This document shows positions 1 to 5,244 of a stretch of DNA of 5,889 bases, piece after piece; within the stretch, counting starts at the first letter, position 1; each line of letters begins with the position of its first letter. The stretch is from Candidatus Scatomorpha merdipullorum (GTDB taxonomy: Bacteria; Bacillota; Clostridia; Oscillospirales; Oscillospiraceae), in assembly GCA_018716795.1 (NCBI GenBank), contig DVJK01000072.1, forward strand, positions 1 through 5,889, given 5' to 3'. The translations under genes and the position numbers were made by a program. Under the pieces are notes generated by a model. It worked only from the letters and a program-made list of their open reading frames with translations, was not told the origin of the DNA and did not search any database.

Positions 1-735
1 GCCGAGCTGATGTTCTGCGACTTCCTCACCGTCGGCATGGACCAGCTCGTCAACCAGGCCGCCAAGATGCGCTATATGTTCGGCGGCAAGATTTCAATGC
101 CCATGGTCGTCCGCCTGCCCGCGGGCGCGGGCACCGGCGCCGCGGCGCAGCACTCCCAGAGCCTCGAGGCCTGGCTGACGCACGTGCCCGGCCTGAAGGT
201 CGTCTACCCCTCCTGCGCGGAGGACGCCCTGGGCCTCATGCTGACGGCCATAGACGACGACGACCCGGTCATGTACTTCGAGAACAAGGTCCTCATGGGC
301 GTGAAGGGCGAGGTCAACTCCCTCGAGCCCATCCCGCTGGGCAAGGGCAAGATCTGCCGCGCGGGCGAGGACGTCTCCATCATCACCTACGGCAAGCAGG
401 TCTACGACGCCCTCGAGGCCGCCGAGAAGCTCGCCGCCGACGGCATAAGCGCCGAGGTTATCGACCTCCGGAGCCTTTACCCGCTGGACAAGGCCCTGAT
501 AGAGGAGACGGTCAGCAAGACCCACCACGCCATCGTCGTCACCGAGGAGGTCCGCCGCGGCGGCTACGGCGGCGAGATAAGCGCCATGATAGCCGAGGAG
601 CTCTTCGACTATCTCGACGCCCCGGTCGCCCGCATAGGCGCGCTTGACACGCCCGTGCCCTTTGCCCCGGTGCTCGAGCAGTACTACATGCCCAACGCCG
701 AGGACATCATCCGCGCGGCCAAGAAGATGTTCTGA
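1..735 (+). CDS. acoB: 2-oxo acid dehydrogenase E1 component, beta subunit (probably acetoin dehydrogenase), 5' end missing
   Basis: This is the beta chain of a thiamine diphosphate-dependent E1, which with an alpha chain decarboxylates or cleaves the substrate and acetylates the lipoyl arm of E2 in the cytoplasm. The frame is open from base 1 and ends at TGA 733-735, giving 244 residues. Family members are about 325 residues, so roughly 80 N-terminal residues lie upstream; the ATG at base 10 is internal. Numbered from base 1, the pyrimidine-binding transketolase domain ends with the family signature AAQHSQSLEAW (48-58) and HVPGLKVVYPS (61-71). A transketolase C-terminal domain follows from about 117 to 235, with DLRSLYPLD (155-163) and TEEVRRGGYGGEI (181-193). 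The family call is firm. Acetoin as substrate is inferred from the neighbouring acoX; pyruvate or a branched-chain 2-oxo acid are the alternatives. The E1 alpha gene is expected just upstream. Confidence 0.9.
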   Translation, partial: AELMFCDFLTVGMDQLVNQAAKMRYMFGGKISMPMVVRLPAGAGTGAAAQHSQSLEAWLTHVPGLKVVYPSCAEDALGLMLTAIDDDDPVMYFENKVLMGVKGEVNSLEPIPLGKGKICRAGEDVSIITYGKQVYDALEAAEKLAADGISAEVIDLRSLYPLDKALIEETVSKTHHAIVVTEEVRRGGYGGEISAMIAEELFDYLDAPVARIGALDTPVPFAPVLEQYYMPNAEDIIRAAKKMF

Positions 736-754
736 CACAGCGCAAAACCCACAC

Positions 755-794
755 CGCGGCCCGCGTAATGGCGCAAACTGTTACGCGGGCCGCG
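755..794 (+). repeat. GC-rich inverted repeat (hairpin) between acoB and acoX
   Basis: Bases 755-768 and 781-794 are perfect reverse complements (14 bp; left arm CGCGGCCCGCGTAA). They are separated by 12 nt, and three further pairs including two G-U wobbles (769-771 with 778-780) would shorten the loop to about 6 nt. The hairpin lies between the acoB stop at 735 and the acoX ribosome binding site at 819. No run of T follows the right arm, so it is not a standard intrinsic terminator. A role in mRNA stability, processing or partial termination that sets E1 levels against the downstream genes is an inference. Confidence 0.8.
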
Positions 795-818
795 CCCGTG
801 AACGCATATCCGCGAAAC

Positions 819-823
819 GGAGG
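819..823 (+). promoter_or_regulatory. Ribosome binding site that fixes the acoX start
   Basis: GGAGG sits 6 nt before the ATG at 830. This decides the acoX start: the same frame stays open further upstream to an ATG at 644, but that start lies inside acoB, has no comparable Shine-Dalgarno site, and would add a low-complexity stretch unlike the family. Confidence 0.85.
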
Positions 824-829
824 CGACTT

Positions 830-1828
830 ATGACATCAATAGGCATAATCGCAAACCCGGCGTCGGGCAAGGACATACGCCGCCTCGTCTCCTACGCCAC
901 AACGATAGACAACAACGAGAAGGTCAATATCTGCAAGCGCATTGTCCTCGCCGCCCAGGGCATGGGCGTGGACGAGGTCGTGTTCATGCCGGACACCTTC
1001 ATGATAGGCATGGCCGTGCTGGACTCGCTCGAGAGCGACGGGGTGCTGAAGATAAAGCTCAGCCTGCTCGATTTTGAGATAGAGGCGACGATGGACGACA
1101 CGGTGCGCGCCGCGCGCATGATGGAGGAGCGGGGCGTCGGCAGCCTCGTGGTGCTCGGGGGCGACGGCACCTCCCGCGCCGCCGCCAAGAGCATCACCAC
1201 GACGCCGCTCATGAGCATATCCACCGGCACCAACAACGTCTATCCCGCCATGATGGAGGGCACGGTCGCCGGCATGGCCGCGGCGGCCGCCGCGCTCATG
1301 GGCGAGAGCGCCAGGGACTGCTGCATACGCGACAAGAAGATAAGCGTGTATGTAAACGGTGAGCTGCGCGACATTGCGCTCATCGACGCCGTCGTCTCCG
1401 ACGACTTCTACGCCGGGGCCAAGGCGATATGGGATCCGGAGCGCATAAGGCGCATCGCCGTCACGCGCTGCCACCCGGCCAGCATAGGCTTCTCCGCCGT
1501 GGCCGGGGCCTATGAGATAGTGCGCGACTGGGAGGACGCCGGCCTCGCCGTCACGCTCGGAAGCGAGGGCCGCGGCGTGCTCGCGCCCATCGCCGCCGGC
1601 GTGCTCACGCCCGTACACATAGCCGAGGCCAGGAAGCTCGCCCTCGGCGAGGAGTACGGCTTCACCGCCGAAGAGCGCTGCATGATAGCCCTCGACGGCG
1701 AGCGCGAGGTGCGCGTGCAGCCGGGCGATACGGTCACGATGGTCATAAACCGCGACGGGCCCTGGCGCATAGTCCCGCGCGATATACTCAGCCGCGCGAT
1801 GGAGCTGGGTATGTACAATGTTACCTGA
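830..1828 (+). CDS. acoX: AcoX-type ATP-NAD kinase-like protein of the acetoin dehydrogenase operon
   Basis: The protein has 332 residues and belongs to the ATP-NAD kinase-like AcoX family, commonly found within acetoin catabolism operons. Its biochemical role there is not settled. The N-terminus has IGIIANPASGKDIRRLV (4-20), followed by EVVFMPD (49-55). The nucleotide-binding GGDGT motif shared with NAD and lipid kinases is at 110-114, and PLMSISTGTNNVYP (126-139) holds the second conserved Asn-rich loop. The C-terminal half (about 165-332) resembles the beta-rich half of NAD kinases, with ALDGEREVRV near 287-296. No membrane segment or signal peptide is visible. It starts 94 nt after acoB, across a hairpin, and ends 17 nt before E2, so it shares a transcript with E2 and E3. 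A role in making or sensing NADP(H), or in cofactor repair, would be speculation. It is the main reason for favouring acetoin over pyruvate for this complex. Confidence 0.87.
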   Translation: MTSIGIIANPASGKDIRRLVSYATTIDNNEKVNICKRIVLAAQGMGVDEVVFMPDTFMIGMAVLDSLESDGVLKIKLSLLDFEIEATMDDTVRAARMMEERGVGSLVVLGGDGTSRAAAKSITTTPLMSISTGTNNVYPAMMEGTVAGMAAAAAALMGESARDCCIRDKKISVYVNGELRDIALIDAVVSDDFYAGAKAIWDPERIRRIAVTRCHPASIGFSAVAGAYEIVRDWEDAGLAVTLGSEGRGVLAPIAAGVLTPVHIAEARKLALGEEYGFTAEERCMIALDGEREVRVQPGDTVTMVINRDGPWRIVPRDILSRAMELGMYNVT

Positions 1829-1845
1829 GGTTAGGAGGTCAGTAT

Positions 1846-3171
1846 ATGGCTAAGGTTATAGTAATGCCCAAGCTCGGTCTCACCATGACGGAGGGCACGC
1901 TCAGCAAGTGGCTCAAGCACGAGGGCGAGGCCGTCAAGGAGGGCGAACCCCTCTTCGAGGTGGAGACCGATAAGCTCACGAATACGATAGAGGCGGCCGC
2001 CTCCGGCACGCTTTTGAAGATAACCCTGCCCGAGGGCGGCGTCGCGCCCTGCATGGAGCCCGTCGCCGTCATAGGCGAGCCCGGCGAGGACTTCGCCTCC
2101 CTCCTGGGCGGCGCGGCCCCGGCGGAGGAAAAGCCCGCCGCTCCCGCAGCGGCTCCCGCCGCAGGCGCTGCCCCGGCGAGGAAGCCCGGCGAGCGCGTGC
2201 TGGCCTCCCCGGCCGCGAAGAAGCTCGCCAGGGAGCTGGGCATAGACCTGGCCATCGTGCCCGGCACCGGCCCGAAGGGCCGCGTCACCGAGGACGACGT
2301 CAGGAATTATAAGCCCGCCGCCGCTCCCGCCGCAGAGCCCGCCGAGCCCAAGGTCAAGGCGAGCCCGCTGGCCGCCAAGGTCGCCGCGGACATCGGCCTC
2401 GAGCTCAAGAACGTGCCCGCGAAGGGCCGCGTCATGGCCGCGGACATCCTCGCCGCCGTACAGAAGGGCGGCTCCGCCCCGGCGGAGGAGGCCCCGCGCG
2501 AGGAGACCGTGCCCATGAACGGCATGAGGAAGGCCATCGCCCGCAACATGCAGAACTCGCATATGACGAGCCCCACCGTCACCTTCAACCTCGGCATAGA
2601 CATGACCGAGCTCAAGCGCGTGCGCGAGCAGCTCAAGGCCGCGGACCTGAAGGTGAGCTACACGGACATCCTCGTCAAGGTCGTAGCCAAGGCGCTCACG
2701 GAGTTCCCGGTCCTCAACTGCTCGGTGGCGGACGACAAGATTGTCTATAAGCACTATGTGAACATGGGCGTCGCCGTCGCGCTCGACAACGGCCTCGTCG
2801 TCCCCAATGTGCGCGACGCGGACAAGAAGGGTATAGCCGAAATCTCCGCCGAGGTCAAGGAGCTCGCCAAGAAGGCCCGCGAGGGCGGCCTCGGCATGGA
2901 TGCGCTCACCGGCGGCACCTTCACCATCACGAACCTCGGCATGTACGGCATCGAGAGCTTCTCGCCCATCATAAACCAGCCCGAGGTGGCGATACTGGGC
3001 GTCAACACCATGCAGGACAAGGTCGTCGTGGTGGACGGCGAAATCTGCGTGCGGCCCATCATGAACCTCTCGCTCACCGCAGACCACCGCGTCATCGACG
3101 GCTCCACCGCCGCGCAGTTTTTGCAGCGCGTCAAGACGCTGATGGAAAACCCGGCGCTGCTGCTCGCGTAA
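1846..3171 (+). CDS. acoC: Dihydrolipoamide acyltransferase E2 (probably acetoin dehydrogenase E2), with one lipoyl and two E3-binding-like domains
   Basis: E2 is the structural core of the complex; it carries the acyl group on lipoyl-lysine and transfers it to CoA. The protein has 441 residues. The lipoyl domain spans about 1-78, with the lipoylation site in VETDKLTN (K43). An Ala/Pro-rich linker follows (about 89-117). A canonical peripheral subunit-binding domain spans about 119-155 (ASPAAKKLARELGIDL, then GTGPKGRV). After another Ala/Pro/Glu linker comes a second, shorter E3-binding-like segment at about 172-205 (ASPLAAKVAADIGLEL, then PAKGRV). The catalytic acetyltransferase domain runs from about 221 to 441, with ITNLGMYG (361-368) and the active-site DHRVIDG (413-419; H414 and D418). 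AGGAGGT at 1833-1839, 6 nt before ATG, supports the start. The next gene begins 12 nt downstream. All key residues are present. The acyl group is not fixed by sequence; acetyl is inferred from acoX. Confidence 0.92.
   Translation: MAKVIVMPKLGLTMTEGTLSKWLKHEGEAVKEGEPLFEVETDKLTNTIEAAASGTLLKITLPEGGVAPCMEPVAVIGEPGEDFASLLGGAAPAEEKPAAPAAAPAAGAAPARKPGERVLASPAAKKLARELGIDLAIVPGTGPKGRVTEDDVRNYKPAAAPAAEPAEPKVKASPLAAKVAADIGLELKNVPAKGRVMAADILAAVQKGGSAPAEEAPREETVPMNGMRKAIARNMQNSHMTSPTVTFNLGIDMTELKRVREQLKAADLKVSYTDILVKVVAKALTEFPVLNCSVADDKIVYKHYVNMGVAVALDNGLVVPNVRDADKKGIAEISAEVKELAKKAREGGLGMDALTGGTFTITNLGMYGIESFSPIINQPEVAILGVNTMQDKVVVVDGEICVRPIMNLSLTADHRVIDGSTAAQFLQRVKTLMENPALLLA
1852..2088 (+). repeat. Lipoyl-domain coding repeat, copy 1 (in E2)
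   Basis: This segment codes for E2 residues 3-81 and is the partner of 3187-3423 in the E3 gene. Aligned by hand, about 60 of 79 residues are identical, with only an extra Ala at E2 position 2 falling outside the aligned block. At DNA level the start of the domain (MPKLGLTMTEG) and the lipoylation-site region (ETDKLTNTIEA through SGTLLKI) are close to identical even at many third codon positions. This points to duplication, or to later sequence exchange between the two genes. Confidence 0.75.
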
Positions 3172-3183
3172 AAGGAGGCCGAA

Positions 3184-4872
3184 ATGAAGGAAATAGTAAT
3201 GCCCAAGCTCGGCCTCACCATGACCGAGGGCACCGTCGCCGCCTGGCACAAGGCCGAGGGCGACGCGGTCAAGGAGGGTGAAGCCCTCTTCGACGTCGAA
3301 ACCGACAAGCTCACGAATACGATTGAGGCCTCCGCCTCCGGCACGCTTCTGAAAATCTACGTGCCCGCCGGCGGCAGCGCCAAGTGCCTCGAGAAGGTCG
3401 CCGTCATAGGCGCCGAGGGCGAGGCCGTGCCCGACGCGGCGAGCGCCGCGGCCGCCGCGCCGGCGGCCGAAAAGCCCGCAGCGGCCGGGGCGGACAGCGT
3501 CCTCGTCATAGGCGGCGGCCCCGGCGGCTACGTCGCGGCCATACGCGCCGCCCAGCTCGGCGCGAGCGTCACCCTCGTCGAGAGCGTCAAGATAGGCGGC
3601 ACCTGCCTCAACCGCGGCTGCATGCCCACGAAGGCCCTGCTGCACAGCGCCGAGGTCTACGAGCTTGCGACCAAGTCCGCGGACATAGGCATCCTGGGCC
3701 GCGACGTCGGCGTCGACTGGGCCAGGGTGCAGGCGAACCGCCAGAGCGTCAGCGACAGGCTCACAAGCGGCGTCGCCGCGCTCATGCGCGCGAACAAGAT
3801 AAGGGTCGTGGACGGCAAAGCCGAGTTCACCGGCCCCAAGACCGTCCAGGTCGGCGCGGAGACCATAAGCGCCGACAAGGTGATAATCGCCGTGGGCTCC
3901 AAGCCCAACATGCCGCCCGTGCCGGGCCTCGCCGAATCCAAGGCGGCGCTCGACTCCACCGGCGCGCTGACGCTCGACCACATACCGGAGAGCCTCGCCG
4001 TCATAGGCGGCGGCGTTATCGGCCTCGAGCTCGGCAGCGTGTACATGCGCTTCGGCACGAAGGTGACGGTCATCGAGATGCTGCCCCGGCTCCTGCCCCT
4101 CATGGACGCCGAGCTCACGGGCCTCGTCCGCGCCCAGCTTGAGGCCGAGGGCATGGAGATTCTGACCGACGCCTCCGTCGTCTCCGTGAGCGACACGGCC
4201 TCCGGCGCGGAGCTCAAGGTCAAAACGGCCTCCGGCGAGCGGGTTATCGCCGCGGAGAAGATACTCGTCAGCACGGGCCGCAGCCCGCTGACCGAGGGCC
4301 TCGGCCTCGATAAGGCCGGCGTCAGGCTGGACAAGGGCTATATCGTCACGGACGAGCACCTGGAGACAAGCGTCAAGGGCGTGTACGCCGTCGGCGACTG
4401 CAACGGCAAGCTCATGCTGGCCCACGCGGCGATGGCCATGGGCGAGGCCGCCGCGGAGAACGCCATGGGCGGCAGTTCCGTCTTCGACGCCGCGGCCAGC
4501 CCGAGCTGCGCCTACATCGGCCCCGAGTTCGCCTGCGTCGGGCTCACCGAGGCCGACTGCGCCGCGCGCGGGATAGAGGTCAAGGTGGGCCGCTTCCCGA
4601 CGAGCGCGAACGGCAAGAGCCTCGTCGTCGGCGCGGTGAACGGCATGGTGAAGGTTATAGCGGGCGCGAAGTACGGCGAGATACTGGGCGTCCACATCCT
4701 CGCCGACCGCGCGACGGATATCATCGAGGAGGCCGCGCTGGCCATAAGGCTCGAGGCCACGATAGACGAGCTGGTGGACACGATACACTGCCATCCCACC
4801 GTCAGCGAGGCCCTGCGCGAGGCCGCCCTCGCCGCAGAGAAGCGCGCCGTCCACATCCCGAACAAGAAGTAG
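3184..4872 (+). CDS. acoL: Dihydrolipoamide dehydrogenase E3 with an N-terminal lipoyl domain
   Basis: E3 is the FAD-dependent disulfide oxidoreductase that reoxidises dihydrolipoyl groups and reduces NAD+. The protein has 562 residues, about 90-100 more than a plain E3 (about 470), because an extra lipoyl domain occupies residues 1-77 with K42 in VETDKLTN. An Ala-rich linker spans about 84-103. The FAD-binding GGGPGG is at 110-115, the redox-active pair is C141/C146 in GGTCLNRGC, the NAD-binding GGGVIGLELG is at 275-284, and the second FAD motif YAVGDC is at 401-406. The C-terminal dimerisation domain carries HCHPTVSE (535-542), where H537 and E542 are the catalytic pair. AGGAGG at 3173-3178, 5 nt before ATG and just after the E2 stop, supports the start. 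E3 proteins with a lipoyl domain are known, including in clostridial acetoin dehydrogenase systems. The symbol acoL (lpdA is the general name) rests on operon context. Confidence 0.93.
   Translation: MKEIVMPKLGLTMTEGTVAAWHKAEGDAVKEGEALFDVETDKLTNTIEASASGTLLKIYVPAGGSAKCLEKVAVIGAEGEAVPDAASAAAAAPAAEKPAAAGADSVLVIGGGPGGYVAAIRAAQLGASVTLVESVKIGGTCLNRGCMPTKALLHSAEVYELATKSADIGILGRDVGVDWARVQANRQSVSDRLTSGVAALMRANKIRVVDGKAEFTGPKTVQVGAETISADKVIIAVGSKPNMPPVPGLAESKAALDSTGALTLDHIPESLAVIGGGVIGLELGSVYMRFGTKVTVIEMLPRLLPLMDAELTGLVRAQLEAEGMEILTDASVVSVSDTASGAELKVKTASGERVIAAEKILVSTGRSPLTEGLGLDKAGVRLDKGYIVTDEHLETSVKGVYAVGDCNGKLMLAHAAMAMGEAAAENAMGGSSVFDAAASPSCAYIGPEFACVGLTEADCAARGIEVKVGRFPTSANGKSLVVGAVNGMVKVIAGAKYGEILGVHILADRATDIIEEAALAIRLEATIDELVDTIHCHPTVSEALREAALAAEKRAVHIPNKK
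3187..3423 (+). repeat. Lipoyl-domain coding repeat, copy 2 (in E3)
   Basis: This segment codes for E3 residues 2-80 and is the direct-repeat partner of 1852-2088. The lipoyl lysine and its flanks (VETDKLTNTIEA) are preserved in both copies, so both domains look functional. Differences cluster at residues 18-27 and 59-71, on the surface-facing parts of the domain, while the hairpin carrying the lysine is unchanged. Confidence 0.75.
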
Positions 4873-4876
4873 GAGG
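4871..4876 (+). promoter_or_regulatory. Ribosome binding site overlapping the E3 stop codon
   Basis: AGGAGG begins inside the E3 stop codon TAG (4870-4872) and lies 7 nt before the ATG at 4884. It supports both the start of the small downstream gene and its co-translation with E3. Confidence 0.85.
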
Positions 4877-4883
4877 CAAGACC

Positions 4884-5183
4884 ATGCTTGTTGCAGCTTT
4901 TATATTCATAGCTCCCGGAGCCGACCCCGCCGTCCACCGCAAAACGGTGGAGACGCCGGGCGTGCAGCTCACCGCCGTGGGCGTCGAGACCTACGAGCAG
5001 GGCGTCGCCGTCGCCGTTGAGATGGCCGAGAAGGGCTGCGGAGCCATAGAGCTCTGCGGCGGCTTCGGCATCCGCGGCACGTATATGGTGCAGGAGGCCG
5101 TCAAGGGCAAGGCCCGCGTCGGCGCCGTCCGCTTCGACCTCCACCCCGGCCTGGACAACAAGTCCGGCGACGAGCTGTTCTGA
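4884..5183 (+). CDS. Small DUF6506-like protein, last gene of the operon
   Basis: This 99-residue protein of unknown function resembles the DUF6506 family from memory of its conserved blocks: AFIFIAPGADP (5-15), AIELCGGFG (54-62) and VRFDLHPGLDNKSGDE (82-97). The N-terminal stretch is hydrophobic, but it reads as a buried beta strand rather than a signal peptide, because charged and polar residues follow directly. The alternation of strands and helices suggests a small soluble alpha/beta fold. Candidate functional residues are C58, D86 and H88. It starts 11 nt after E3, with its ribosome binding site overlapping the E3 stop, so it is almost certainly co-expressed with the dehydrogenase complex. 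Its GC content and codon use match its neighbours. It is not a known subunit of 2-oxo acid dehydrogenases; a role in handling an acetoin-related metabolite or in regulation is only a guess from position. Confidence 0.8.
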   Translation: MLVAAFIFIAPGADPAVHRKTVETPGVQLTAVGVETYEQGVAVAVEMAEKGCGAIELCGGFGIRGTYMVQEAVKGKARVGAVRFDLHPGLDNKSGDELF

Positions 5184-5201
5184 GAAAACGAAATAAGCCA
5201 T

Positions 5202-5238
5202 AAAAAGGGCGTCAGCTAAACAGGCCGACGCCCTTTTT
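5202..5238 (+). terminator. Bidirectional intrinsic terminator between convergent genes
   Basis: Bases 5202-5213 (AAAAAGGGCGTC) and 5227-5238 (GACGCCCTTTTT) form a perfect 12-bp inverted repeat. Two more G-C pairs are possible after one mismatch inside. The + strand transcript ends in a GC stem followed by five U, closing the dehydrogenase operon 18 nt after the last stop codon. Because five A precede the stem, the - strand transcript has the same form, so the element can also end the regulator gene whose stop codon is at 5245-5247. Confidence 0.9.
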
Positions 5239-5244
5239 GCGCGC

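Noticed and set aside
94..738. Open frame on the - strand opposite acoB
   Set aside because: It is a composition shadow of the E1 beta gene, with no domain and no ribosome binding site that stands out.
755..794. The acoB-acoX hairpin as an intrinsic terminator
   Set aside because: No T run follows the right arm on the + strand, and the genes on both sides belong to one pathway, so complete termination here is unlikely.
644..829. Upstream extension of acoX to an ATG at 644
   Set aside because: It would overlap acoB by about 90 bases, has no Shine-Dalgarno site, translates through the intergenic hairpin into Arg/Pro/Ser-rich sequence, and is absent from the known family pattern, which begins near IGIIANP.
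836..1618. Open frame on the - strand opposite acoX
   Set aside because: It is rich in Gly, Ala, His and Arg with no recognisable motif, and lies fully within a well-supported + strand gene.
2128..2350. Short Ala/Pro-coding repeats in the E2 linkers as a possible DNA repeat element
   Set aside because: The similarity reflects flexible Ala/Pro linkers between E2 domains, which is normal for this family, rather than a mobile or regulatory repeat.
3384..4142. Arg-rich + strand frame within the E3 gene
   Set aside because: It is the shifted reading of GC-rich E3 codons; the Arg/Gly/His-rich translation is typical of such shadows.
1831..4854. A 1007-codon open frame on the - strand opposite E2 and E3
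   Set aside because: It mirrors the codon structure of the GC-rich + strand genes, where third-position G/C removes stop codons from the opposite strand. Its translation is rich in Gly, Ala, Arg, His, Asp and Leu with no recognisable domain, and E2 and E3 on the + strand are complete with all catalytic residues.
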